Below are positions 37,801 through 46,424 of a stretch of DNA of 64,000 nt, piece after piece. Source of the stretch: Sinotaia quadrata (taxonomy: Eukaryota > Mollusca > Gastropoda > Architaenioglossa > Viviparidae); assembly GCA_028829895.1 (NCBI GenBank), contig CM054182.1:30722379-30786378 (forward strand), given 5' to 3'. Every line of letters begins with the position of its first letter. Position 1 is the first letter of the stretch. A program made the position numbers and the translations under genes. Under the pieces are notes generated by a model. It searched no databases, had not been told where the DNA came from, and saw only the letters and a list, made by a program, of their open reading frames with translations.

Positions 37801-39128
37801 ATTTCTTTAAAATTCCATTTTCTACAGGATGAATTATAAATTAGAAACAAGAGCATATCATGAATGAAAGATTAAATTTCACTTCCTGTAAATACTACTG
37901 TTGTTTTACACTATACGTATTCAATGTACATATAGTGAAAGGTTAAGATACTTAGTTAGAATTTGATAGAACAGTTTATTATATATTCTGAAATTTAAAT
38001 TTGATGGAAGTACACATGCTTCAGGAATTTTATTGTAAAGAAAAGTATTAAGACCAGGAAAACTATTACAAAAAATTACACAGACTTTAGTGAGTCTGTA
38101 CAGTGTACAACTACAAGTTAGTACAACATAAGTGTCCTTTAACCAGTTAACCAAATTAAAATTGCCCTCCACATTCATAATGATTCATTCCAGAATAAGA
38201 TTAAGAGAAGGATGAAAGTAATTAATTATTATTTTAATTAATATAGGGCAAAAACAAAAATTACTACAATTTTTTCAATGACTCAATCAGAACAAAATAC
38301 TAAGATAGACTTCCTGCATTTAAAAATCGGGGGGGGGGGGGATAAGAAACCGATAGCACAATGACGGTCGCCGTTAGGGTGTCCAGCAATTAAGTAAATT
38401 AGCGTGCTACTAACGAAATATGAGATCACACCCCCCTCCGAAGACTGCGTCACTGTCACTGATGAGAGACAAATATCCGTCATCGCACATGTGCCGCCGA
38501 AGTTGGCGTGGGGTTGGTTTATCACTTTATGACTGGTCAGTTTTAACGAAAGCACCTGGATTCAAAATTGAACAATAAATTCGTGGTTATATATAGTTGG
38601 TGTTGTTTTTTAATAAATACACTAAGCCTTGGACTCCGGAAAAGAATAACACTTTCGTGTCATGTCTCCATACGTTTTCACTTCCTCTTCTCTCAATAAT
38701 CTATTTTAAATTTAAAAATTAAATGGAGGACTAAAATCGTGCATATAGTTGAAACTTATGAAGCGATCTTGTATGTGTTTGTGAACTTTTTAGCCCCTTT
38801 CCCAACACAACCCTGCAATATAACCCCATCAACTACACCTTTTATTACCTTAATACACGCATACTCGCTAGGGACCCACGAGGCCGACTTCAGTTCATTT
38901 CAAAGTTCAAACGACAACGGAACCGCCCAAATACCAGCGCATCAACACCGGGACTGCAGTTGTCTTCCATAAGATTCACACAGTTCCAGGGCATGCACTT
39001 AGCGAGCAGTAAAATTTTAAAACATTAAATGCAAAAATTACCAAGCAACATTTAAAAAAAAACAATGTAACTGTAAACACCTACGTACCTGCAAACAACG
39101 CAATCATCACAACTAGCAGCATCTTCAT
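23811..39128 (-). CDS. Secreted 12-cysteine GPI-anchored protein (5 exons, 205 aa)
   Basis: Joined exons are 39128-39089, 33640-33472, 30303-30158, 29818-29740 and 23994-23811 (40, 169, 146, 79 and 184 nt; 618 nt including TAA). Every junction has GT-AG ends with a good consensus (donors GTACGT, GTAAGT, GTAAGC, GTAAGT; acceptors CTAG, GCAG, TTAG, TTAG). Intron phases 1-2-1-2 keep one frame throughout. Residues 1-18 (MKMLLVVMIALFAGTAIG) form a signal peptide. The mature part has 12 Cys at 25, 35, 67, 81, 89, 115, 125, 134, 144, 153, 161 and 179, compatible with six disulfides. N-glycosylation sequons are at N38, N94 and N122. The C-terminus (about 190-203, PHLIFVLIAAVFIL) is hydrophobic and ends KL after a small-residue SGA at 181-183, as in GPI-anchor signals. 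It should therefore be an extracellular, membrane-tethered glycoprotein. I do not recognise a named family. Cys-rich GPI or secreted proteins of this size are common in molluscs, and a link to DUF19-like domains is only a guess. Introns carry several transposon relics but no exon is damaged. Confidence 0.85.
24120..24960. repeat. Degenerate tandem repeats in intron 4 (~82 bp x2.5; ~60 bp x4)
   Basis: At 24150-24325 a unit with AATGTTTAATGAACARTTTT and AAACTGTCTTTTC repeats about 2.5 times. At 24725-24955 a unit with AATGAAAAAGA, GACAAGAAAACATTTC and ACAACWGTAGTTCTA repeats about four times with many differences. Confidence 0.6.
25265..26751 (+). mobile_element. Probable solo LTR (1.48 kb) with 5 bp target duplication
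   Basis: A block running from TGTCAGGCG (25270) to GGTACCAACA (26746) has the TG...CA ends of an LTR and is flanked by identical pentamers GTATT (25265-25269 and 26747-26751). Inside, in plus orientation, is a TATA box (TTTATATAAG, about 25656-25665) followed at the right distance by an initiator-like TCTTCACTG, then a GC-richer leader. The last 100 bp (CTCAATACGAG ... TAGGGGGGTACCAACA) looks like the 3' end of a Gypsy-type LTR. I found no second LTR, primer-binding site or pol ORF, so a solo LTR in intron 4 of the 12-Cys gene, on the opposite strand, is the simplest reading. A clear AATAAA is lacking. Confidence 0.5.
26752..28385. other. Intron 4 sequence, nothing further recognised
   Basis: A local ~78 bp duplication of CAGTATTCCAYYATAAGAAA sits just right of the solo LTR (about 26746 and 26825). 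The 83-codon minus ORF at 27649-27900 resembles nothing known. Confidence 0.4.
28388..28600. repeat. 51 bp minisatellite in intron 4, ~4 copies
   Basis: Unit contains AAATAGTGAGAGCCAAGGAT, then GATAGATTGSCTTAGACTTC. A multiple-of-three period makes a repetitive minus ORF (17-residue unit with YQCYPWLSLFK), which is a by-product. Confidence 0.9.
28797..28825. repeat. (TA)n microsatellite in intron 4
   Basis: Uninterrupted TA run. A similar short run lies at about 32362-32387 in intron 2. Confidence 0.9.
29740..29818 (-). CDS. Exon 4 of the 12-Cys GPI protein gene
   Basis: 79 nt, phase 1 in and phase 2 out, residues 119 (split) to 145 (split). It carries Cys 125, 134 and 144 and the N122-L-T sequon. 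Acceptor ...TTTTTACTTTTAG, donor GTAAGT. Too short and too split to show as an ORF. Confidence 0.85.
30158..30303 (-). CDS. Exon 3 of the 12-Cys GPI protein gene
   Basis: 146 nt, residues 70 (split) to 119 (split). It carries Cys 81, 89 and 115 and the N94-S-T sequon. It begins with an acidic/basic run (GEEEKTKN). Acceptor ...TTTGTGCAG, donor GTAAGC. Intron 3 to exon 4 is only 339 bp. Confidence 0.85.
30515..30640. repeat. ~46 bp degenerate repeat in intron 2, ~3 copies
   Basis: The motif GCTGCCAGTAATTWATGYAT followed by AATATACAATTT occurs three times with variations. Confidence 0.7.
30998..31218. repeat. 72 bp minisatellite in intron 2, 3 copies
   Basis: Three nearly identical 72 bp units starting ATTATCTGGATACATTTTTA and ending CCATACTAACAAA. 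The first copy begins in a diverged form (TTAACTTTATCTGG). Confidence 0.93.
31220..33470. other. Rest of intron 2, AT-rich, nothing recognised
   Basis: About 2.2 kb of very AT-rich intron. An 84-codon minus ORF at 31772-32026 and a 60-codon plus ORF at 33066 are compositional. A ~40 bp two-copy repeat (CAGCAYYATGTATTCCATG) lies near 33325-33400. Confidence 0.45.
33472..33640 (-). CDS. Exon 2 of the 12-Cys GPI protein gene
   Basis: 169 nt, residues 14 (split) to 70 (split). It covers the signal-peptide cleavage region and the mature N-terminus with Cys 25, 35 and 67 and the N38-T-S sequon. Acceptor ...TTTTCATTTTCTAG, donor GTAAGT. Confidence 0.87.
33660..34740. other. Intron 1, left part, nothing recognised
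   Basis: AT-rich intron sequence. A stretch at 34316-34400 (AGGTAACTCTAGTTATCCAC and on) looks like decayed transposon-end sequence, but I cannot assign it. Confidence 0.35.
34743..36604 (+). pseudogene. Decayed hAT transposase (ZBED/ZNF862-like) in intron 1
   Basis: A plus-strand relic with a near-complete hAT layout broken by stops and frameshifts. It has a start MSKYQLSK (34743) and a BED-like finger end with LDYLKRHIKQNIH (about 34960-34998). SWRSKNYAFEFVDSIN lies at 35161-35208. The conserved MVMFTSDGASVMLGKNNGVA lies at 35444-35503. It continues with EQHCVSRHEDLG (35538-35573), RPLNEIRWLS (35719-35748), QYRGENVHWTKEV (36008-36046) and SSILRFVECLCLHLD (36079-36123). The C-terminal dimerisation region has LFDICTTFFASSVDCECGFS (36408-36467), then in another frame LEDLHLEMFMRIKLYQ. 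The family usually has one intact ORF of about 600 residues, and here it falls in at least five pieces. It lies antisense to the host gene. A probable right terminus is at about 36852-36878 (read on the minus strand, CTGTTCCCTCTAAA); the left terminus was not found. Confidence 0.8.
36895..37353. mobile_element. hAT-type MITE or fragment (~460 bp) in intron 1
   Basis: The left end CAGGGGTTGGGAACCTATGG and the right end (minus strand, CAGTGGTTTTCAACTGCTGG then TCTGTAGAC) are both hAT termini of the CAGNGGTTNNNAAC class. Flanking octamers ACCTAGAC and GTTTAGAG fit the hAT target consensus nTCTAGAn with erosion. The inner parts of the two ends differ, so it may be a composite of two insertions. 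Confidence 0.6.
37362..39088. other. Intron 1, right part, nothing recognised
   Basis: AT-rich with a G13 homopolymer at 38329-38341 and a CpG-richer patch at 38345-38520. ORFs of 77-90 codons here resemble no family. Confidence 0.4.
39089..39128 (-). CDS. Exon 1 of the 12-Cys GPI protein gene (start codon, signal peptide)
   Basis: 40 coding nt, from ATG at 39128 to the donor GCAG|GTACGT. Encodes MKMLLVVMIALFA plus the first base of Gly14, the hydrophobic core of a signal peptide. A second Met at residue 3 is possible. It was found by matching phase and signal-peptide character to exon 2, and it is far too short to appear as an ORF. Confidence 0.8.
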
Positions 39129-39189
39129 AGCGTCTAAGTTTCGAGCGGAAATGTCGAGGGCGGCAGGACACTAAGACCGGCGAATAATT

Positions 39190-39230
39190 ATTACGCTAAG
39201 GTCAAAGAATATCAGCATATATTTGTTTAA
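39190..39230 (-). promoter_or_regulatory. Candidate core promoter of the 12-Cys gene
   Basis: A TATA-like AAATATATGC on the minus strand at 39216-39225 lies about 90 bp upstream of the ATG, leaving room for a start site near 39190 and a short 5' UTR. The flanking 39100-39500 has more CpG than the introns. Weak evidence. Confidence 0.25.
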
Positions 39231-39578
39231 GTACAAGGAAACAACAAAAGCACTGAGACCACGCGAGATCAGCTACGTTAGCAATCGAGAAAAAAGACTG
39301 TTTTTTTTCTTTTGAGCAATAATTAAGTCACTATAACTACTAGTACTACTACTCAGGGTGAACCTTGATTTGTCTACTCCTATAAAGCTTGCAATGCCGT
39401 AGCGCGAAGGGAGCAATATGATAATGATAACATAGCTTTTCCCCACCCCGCGCTTCGCTCGGCACCTGCCAGCCGGCTGTTGAGGATGACAACGCGGGTC
39501 AAGGCAAACTACCGTAAAAATCTCTATAAAACTGTTTCTCTCCCACCCGCCCCATCTTCTCGAAAAACATGTATTTAA

Positions 39579-40882
39579 GGGGTCGTCCACTTATGACGTC
39601 ACAGTTTTTTTTTCACTTTTACACCCCTTCTCCCTTTGTCACATTTTATCCCCAAATCCTGGAGCCCTCTTTGTGACATCGCAACTTGTTTACCCTCCAT
39701 TTTTTCCAAATTTTTGTAATACTGAAAAGTAACTGTAATGTAAATCAGTTGACTATACAGACAAAACTACCATCTTTTACGTAAAATAATGTTTAATTAA
39801 GCACGCTTTTATGAAGACTGCTTGGCTAGTTAAGATATGCTAGCACATAAGCGTTAAATATATTTAACTGTATTCATTTTTATCTCTTGCTATATATCTC
39901 TTAGTTTTGGCGACCGTTGGGGCACCACTGATGACCTGACAATCAGCTTCCTCCATTCCATTCTATTCTCTGATAATCTTACTGTATCGCTCAGCTTCAG
40001 TCCTGTCCACTCTGAGATGTCAAATCATGTTATCCTCCCATCTTTTCCTCTGTCTTCCTCTCCTTCACTATCCTTGCACAGTACCCTGCATGATTGTCTT
40101 GGCAAGCCCTGTTGATCGTGTGACATGCCCATACCATTTCATTTTGCGTTTCTTCACAATGGCCAATAACTCTTCATAGGGCCCAATGGCATGCCTAATT
40201 CTGTTTCCCATTTCCTCATTCGTGACGTGATCTCTTACGAAATGCCAAGCAACCTTCGAAAGCATCACATTTCAGTAGCCTGTATCCTTCCTCCTTTCGA
40301 GATCCTCTGTGAGCGTCCATGACTCACATGCATATAAGAAAACAGATACAACAAAGGAGCTCATTAGTCTGATCTTTGAGCTGACTGAGGTGTTTCTGTT
40401 TTTCCAAACTGACTTCAGCCTTGCCATTGCTGTTATTGTCAAAACTCGCGAGTTTTTGATCTCGTTGTCAGGATGGTGATAACAAAATTCTATTGTTTTA
40501 CTTTTCTAAAATCTAAGTTTAATCACCAAAAGGACTGCAGTTTATTTGGTGTACATTTTGTTTTTATTAAAAAAAGAAGTACGTATTATTTTAAAAATTA
40601 ATCCAGCTAAAGTTTATAACAATCACGCAATTTTTCAGCTGAGATTTTATTAATATAAGTCGTCCACGAGAGGGTTGTTATCTGTTGCGAATAAAATGGA
40701 CTGGAGGTGCGGGTCACACAATCTTTTCTGCTCCTCATTATTTTTGAAAGAAACGTTCCACACTAATATTTATTTATGTGATGCCACGTTTCTTCTCCCC
40801 CTCTCTTATAGTCACACTTCATCACAAAAGTTTGATCTCCCTCCCTCCACCCCAGTGAGTGACGTCATATGTGAACGACCCC
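39579..40882. mobile_element. TIR DNA transposon (1.3 kb) with TAA target duplication
   Basis: The two ends are inverted copies agreeing at 22 of 24 positions, beginning GGGGTCGTYCACWTATGACG. Both are flanked by TAA (39576-39578 and 40883-40885). A 3 bp TWA-type duplication with G-rich termini fits PIF/Harbinger-like elements, but no transposase is visible, so the family is inferred. It contains the LINE remnant at 39905-40480 and begins about 450 bp upstream of the 12-Cys gene start codon. Confidence 0.65.
39905..40480 (-). pseudogene. Non-LTR retrotransposon RT C-terminal fragment
   Basis: The minus-strand translation, across a few frame breaks, gives the conserved tail of LINE reverse transcriptases. 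First comes VLTITAMARLKSVWKNRN (about 40400-40452), then SSFVVSVFLYACESWTL (about 40316-40366). MSTHE-type spacing then leads to NRIRHAIGPYEELLAIVKKR and KMKWYGHVTRSTGLAKTIMQ (40068-40200), and finally LSENRMEWRKLIVRSSVVPQ (about 39915-39975). Only the last ~190 residues remain; palm-domain catalytic motifs are absent. Its 5' truncation is typical of LINE insertions. It is nested inside the TIR element. Clade not determined. Confidence 0.8.
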
Positions 40883-40889
40883 TAAAACA

Positions 40890-41465
40890 AATTTTGAGTA
40901 AATATAAAATGAATCAGTTTACAATATAATACAAACTGTAAATTTAAAAAATAATTTTAATTTCTTGTCTCGTCGTCAAGCTTTATTTCTTCTAAAGAAT
41001 AATAAAATATCTTTGATCAAGCTGAATGAACTATTCTATTCTATTCAAGTACCCTTGTTCTTGGCATTACAGCTTACGTTGTGTAACGCTCTGCAAGCAG
41101 TGTCAGCACAAGTCAACAGTGCAAGAGCTGTGATTGTGGAGGGAGGAAGGTGGTCAATTATACGATATTTCTGATGTTATGTTATGAATGAAATTCATCA
41201 AGCCCCAAACTTTAGCAAAATTGAAGCCTCTGATAACTTGAAACTGAACATCATCTACACATTCACATTCTCTTCCAAAATCAATTAACATCACTGGCTT
41301 TTGTCATTAAACTTTGCCGGTCCTCAAAGACAATAATCTCTAACTGCAAAATCAAGGTCATGACTACAAGCAAGGCAAGATATGTGGAATGAGGCATATA
41401 TGTGCAGCACCCTTTCTATCAGAGTAGTAAAACTTTCTTGTGTTTGTCAGTGCTATCAGAATTAG
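40890..41465. other. Intergenic, nothing recognised
   Basis: Short ORFs only (69 codons at 40965). No array or mobile element identified. Confidence 0.4.
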
Positions 41466-41469
41466 ACTT

Positions 41470-41912
41470 CTGCAACTCATCTCATCAAACTATCCGCAAC
41501 ACACTCCATCTCATCTCATCAAACTATCTGCAACACACTCCATCTCATCTCATCAAACTATCCGCAACACACTCCATCTCACCAGACTAACTGCTACACA
41601 CCTCACCCCATCAAACTATCTGCTATACACTCCATCCCATCAAACTATCTGTTATACACTCCATCTCACCAGACCACTGCTACACACTCCGTCTCACCAG
41701 ACTAACTGCTATACACTCCATTTCATCAAACTATCTGCTATACACTCCATCTCATCAAACTATCTTCTATACACTCCATCTCACCACACTCCGTCTCACC
41801 AGACTAATTGCTATACACTCCATTTCATCAAATTATCTGCTATACACTCCATTTCATCAAATTATCTGCTATACACTCTATTTCATCAAATTATCTGCTA
41901 TATACACTATAT
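41470..41912. repeat. 29 bp minisatellite, ~14 copies
   Basis: Unit contains CATCAAACTATCTGCTATAC then ACTCCATCT. Early copies carry GCAACACACTCC with an extra CATCT (34 bp). Later copies are AT-richer (AAATTATCTGCTATACACTC). The 160-codon plus ORF is produced by the array. Confidence 0.92.
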
Positions 41913-41919
41913 TATTATC

Positions 41920-42975
41920 TAGTCATACCTTAACATAATTTTGGACAGCTCTTAAAGCACATCGTTGTTACCTGTACACCTGTTCTACTAACTTTTATTT
42001 GTATATTTGGCAGGTTTTTTTTATTTTTCTTACTGTTCTCTTCTTTTACATTAAAAAAAAAATCTATTCATACTTCGCACCTAATCTGCTTCTGAACTCT
42101 GTGTTATCTCTGTTAATATTTTGTGTAAATTTCAATTCTTTCCTTAGCATTGAGTGCTTCTGTATATATTATTTACTATAGAAGATATTAAGTTATTGTG
42201 TAAATCATCATTGATATTTATTATTGTTAAATATGACCAAACACTGAAAGAAAGAAATTTTATCAACTGCTTTTTTACATTACTTCAAAATCTGCTAACT
42301 ACATTTAATTCTAGAAAACAATATCCCACTGCTTTTTATGCTAGAATCACATTTGAGGTCACAATGATACGTGAATTAAAGCAAGCTGGTTACGAACTTT
42401 TTCTCATTAATCACCTCAAAATTACATAAAGGGGAGCAGAGAGTTCTCTTTTGACTTTCAGTGCACAAAGACTTAGTGACACATTGATGAGTAATGTGTG
42501 CATGAGTCCGTGGTTTCATGTGCTTTCGCGCTTTAGGAGGGAGGATTTAAAATAATAGTAATTTGGCGTTACCGGCAAAAAACTTCCTTTTATTGGTAAT
42601 AGTACGGTAACACCAATGACTCATCCTCTCGCTCGCTCGCTCTCTCTGCCCTACGGGAGAACGATTTTATTAACCAACGACAAAGATATACCAGCCTTGC
42701 ATGAACTACCTGGCCTGAAATTCACAAATTGGGGAAACTGTTAGTGGCGCAACTCAGCTGATTTTATTACAGTGGCGACAACAGAGGTTTTTGAATCCTC
42801 CGTTTATGTCAGTCAGTGCAATGTTTGTATTCCAGCAATCTGATGCACGTGTTTCGCGTGAGCATGCTGGGGTTGTCACTGTCGAATATATACTTGATGC
42901 ATACAGCCAAAAGCTCTTCCCATAATTCCACTCAGCATACAGCTGATTGAGAGATTTTACTGTTTCTTTTGTAGG
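41920..42975. other. Intergenic; one hairpin
   Basis: No gene recognised. An inverted repeat GGCGTTACCG (about 42564) and CGGTAACACC (about 42604) flank a T/A-rich loop. GCTC-rich tract near 42630-42648. Confidence 0.4.
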
Positions 42976-42978
42976 AGT

Positions 42979-44076
42979 CAGCGGCGTAGCTATCTCACAA
43001 CGGGCCCCACAGCAACTTTATATCCGCCCCTCCATCCCCCAACAGTTAATTAAATAAATCAGTAAACGAATTGTATTAAAACAAACTTTAATTAAGTCCA
43101 TTTGATAGTTTAAAGATCTACGACAACATGCCTCTGCACTATACAATATATTCAGAATTTCTTTCTGCAGTGCTTCTCTGCAAAAAATGTTTTCATCAAC
43201 GTCTGTTTCTTTGCGTGTTCATTTTCTATGCTGAGAATGGCTAAATCGGATAGTCTATCTTGCAACATCATACTACATAACTAGCTTTTTATAAGCTTAA
43301 GCTTTGAGAATGACCTCTCTTCTGTTGCCACAGTTACTGGTAGAGTAAGGAAGAGAAGATATGCAGTGCAGACATCCGGGAATTTTGTAGCAAGAGAAGT
43401 ATTTTCGATTATCAAAAGATGACTCAGCTCTTTGAGTGTGTTTATTTTCTTAATTTCTTGTTTGAGAACCATTCTAAAGCTCTGCAGCTGCTCGAAGCAT
43501 GATAATGTTGTCATTTGAATACTGCTGTTGTACTTGTAGCTTTGTCGCCTTTGAGTCTTTCCGTGAGTAACACTACCAAGTAAGTGGTAATTTCACTCCA
43601 GCCTTAGTCGTCCTCTCACAGTACTTTTCTGAAAAACTTCTGTTGTTTTGATTTGGGTCCCTAGGGAAAGGACCTTTGGGTTGGCATGGTCCATGTTCCA
43701 CGACAAACCGTTTAATGCTATTGTCACTTAAAATAACCAAAACTTTTGCTCTGTCAGTTGGGAATTGATCTAACATCAATATGCTGCTGATGTCTTCGGT
43801 TTTGACTGGAATATTATCCAATTTGTTTGCAGTTTTAGCATTTTTAATTTCAACAGTTTTGGGATCAAGCACTTCGATTGAATTTATAACAATACAATTA
43901 GCACTACATCCTTCCGATGGCTGAGATTCAACATTTCCTTCATTAATGCTAGGCTCTTGCGTTCGACCTGCTGCGTTATAACCATCTTGACTCGGTCGAT
44001 TTTTCAACTCAGGAGGTGCAGATTGACTTTGCATAGGTGCTGGCTTACAGAACACGTTAAGCTTAACATCTCGCAT
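42979..44076 (-). pseudogene. Collapsed ZMYM1-like hAT transposase
   Basis: Minus-strand relic of the TTF-finger hAT transposases that are often annotated as ZMYM1-like. The N-terminal 167-codon ORF (44076-43573) contains the family motif FVVEHGPCQPKGPFPRDPNQ followed by RSFSEKYC. After a stop and only ~60 bp, the frame resumes with the C-terminal dimerisation segment (FPDVCTAYLLFLTLPVTVAT, then ERSFSKLKLIKS, then in frame MLQDRLSDLAILSIENE), ending at 43152. The catalytic core of several hundred residues is missing, so this is an internal deletion derivative. The element terminus CAGCGGCGTAGCTA, typical of this hAT group, lies at 42979-42992. I could not find the opposite end or an 8 bp duplication. 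Confidence 0.8.
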
Positions 44077-44529
44077 TTTCCTTTACGTTTTGTTGTTATT
44101 GACTTGAAGCTGCTGTAATATTTTAAATATTTTGATTAAACATTAAATTTTAGCTTGTCATTGCAACTTACAATAAATAATTTATTTCATATTACGTCAC
44201 AGCACATTAAGTAGTCATAGTTATCTCTGCCAAGAATACGGAATTTAAATAGAATAAATATATATAGTATATATACATCGTCATCGCTAAACATGGTGTA
44301 TAAAACATCTCATTCTAAAATCGGTGGATACAGCGGGCAACATAGAATAACAATATCAAACTATTAAATATATATCACCTATTATTTTTAAATACTTTTA
44401 ATTATAACTTGCAAAATATTTACTTTTAATCCACAACTGAATACGAAAATAAACACTCTGACGTAACAGGAAACAGTGTGTACTAAAAATAGTCCAGCTC
44501 TGTACAGTGACCTTGAACGCATTGCGTAA

Positions 44530-44775
44530 TACTGCGCAACGTTAGCTACACTTATGTTCTCTCTCATTCAGATGTTAATACTACGCAATGTTATCTACAC
44601 TTATGTTCTCTCTCATTCAGATGTTAATACTGGGCAATGTTATCTACACTTATGTTCTCTCTCATTCAGATGTTAATACTGGGCAATGTTATCTACACTT
44701 ATGTTCTCTCTCATTCAGATGTTAATACTGGGCAATGTTATCTACACTTATGTTCTCTCTCATTCAGATGTTATC
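44530..44775. repeat. 49 bp minisatellite, ~4.9 copies
   Basis: Unit contains GTTATCTACACTTATGTTCT, CTCTCATTCAGATGTTAATA and CTGGGCAAT. Homogeneous except for the first copy. Confidence 0.94.
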
Positions 44776-44999
44776 AAGTTGCAGACGCCAAGTTACGAAC
44801 TTTCCATAATGATTAAATAAAGACATGTTGATGACATACATGAAACTAAACATTTACAATTAATGCTACATTGACAATTGGCTATTTCTTTTTTGACACT
44901 ACATAAATTTGTTTATTACACAGAAGCGAACTGAGCGGACTCTCTTCTTCTTCAGGTTAACTTCTTTACCTCCACAGGAATTGCAGGAAAACTTTCCAT

Positions 45000-45755
45000 C
45001 TTCTTGATGTTGTCAGTGTTGGGGGTGGAGGTCTTCCTCTTCTCACAGTCTTCTGAAGAGGGTGGTAGCCGTTGTGTGCAGTAGGTGTTGTTTTTCGCTT
45101 TTCTGATGCATGTTCCGTTTCGACTGTAGTGTGTGTGGTGGGGTCCCTCCTCCTTGGTGTAGGTCTGCAGTTTTTAATTTCATGTGTTTTGTGCCTGTTG
45201 CGTTGTCAGTTGACTGTTCATCTGTTCATGTTGTGCCGGTTTTGGCTGTATGTTGTTGAGTCTTTGTGTAGCGGGGTTTGCATTTCTTTCGTCTGATGCT
45301 TTCTTCATGTCTGGCTGGCAGAGGCGGGCTTTAGACCGGTAGTCCGTGGACTAAAGCTCTGGTTGACGCTGTTGTTGTTGTCGTCTTCGATGTTCGAATG
45401 AAAGGGTGGGAGGGGGTGTCTTACAGTGCCCAGGCTAGTAGCGCACCAAGTCTTTACCTAGTGTGTACATACGCCGGGATGTTCAACCCCTGACCTCCTC
45501 ACTGGTGGTGTTGACGTTGTTTTGGCGCTGGCATCGTTGTCCCCGTCGTCCGTTGGGATGTGTGAAAGCCGGTGCTGGCGGCCAGTAGAGATGGCCAAGA
45601 AGCAGTTGGATCAAGTCAGCAATGGGGTGGTTGAAATATCCCCACTGCGTGGATTGCTGCTCTCTGTGTCGTCGCCAGTGTTGTCGTTGTTGTCGGTGGT
45701 GGATGTTTTGTTGGTGCTGAGTTGCTGAACTAAGCGGACTGACTGTCTGTGCTAT
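45000..45755. other. GT-rich, strand-skewed segment
   Basis: The plus strand is strongly enriched in G and T (many GTTGTTGTTGTC-like words) over about 750 bp, unlike its surroundings. It is bounded by two copies of GAACTRAGCGGACT (about 44928 and 45728). A hairpin lies at 45328-45357 (GCTTTAGACC with GGACTAAAGC). Short plus ORFs (74, 68 codons) have low-complexity composition. Immediately right, on the minus strand, TGGGGGCTCGGCCG resembles a retroelement primer-binding site. Confidence 0.4.
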
Positions 45756-46009
45756 AAATTATTCTTGGTCGGCCGAGCCCCCAACACGGCCTGTAGCTGC
45801 TACCACGGTAGTTACGCCACCGATGTTAAGACCCAAAAGATTAATGATGACAAAAATGCAAAATTTATTGCACTAAGGCATTTATGATGATGAAATACAA
45901 ATATTAAAAATTATCAGACACTGTTCGGAACGTTATATTCTTATTGCAATAACATTTTTTGGTTTTTGTTCCAGTGCATTCTTCTAATAAGGATAACTTT
46001 GGAAGCATG

Positions 46010-46420
46010 CAAAATGCATGTGTACTCACATAATATACTCATTTGATCTGTGGTAGCTATAGAGTACATGTGCACCCACATAATGCAATCATTTGATCTG
46101 GTATGATAAGTGTAGAGTTCATGTGTACTCACAATATATTCTTTTGATCTGATGTGATAGCATTAGAGTGCATGAGTACTCGCATAATGTGATCATTTGA
46201 TCTGATGTGATAACTGTAGAGTGCATATGTACTCACAATGTAATCATTTGATCTGAAGTGATAGCTGTAGAGTGCAAGTGTACTCAATGTAATCATTTGA
46301 TCTGAAGTGATAGCTATAGGGTGCATGTGTACTCTCTTGATGTAATCATTTGGTCTGATGTGATAGCTATAGAGTGCGCGTGTACTCTCATGATGTAATC
46401 ATTTCATCTTATGTAATAGC
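46010..46420. repeat. ~53 bp minisatellite, ~7.5 copies
   Basis: Unit contains GTAATCATTTGATCTGATGT, GATAGCTATAGAGTGCATGT and GTACTCACA. Copies differ in length by a few bases. The minus ORFs across it (63, 65 codons) are by-products. Confidence 0.9.
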
Positions 46421-46424
46421 TGCA

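Noticed and set aside
41440..41922. 160-codon plus ORF
   Set aside because: Open only because of the 29 bp minisatellite; reading frame shifts through three phases of the unit.
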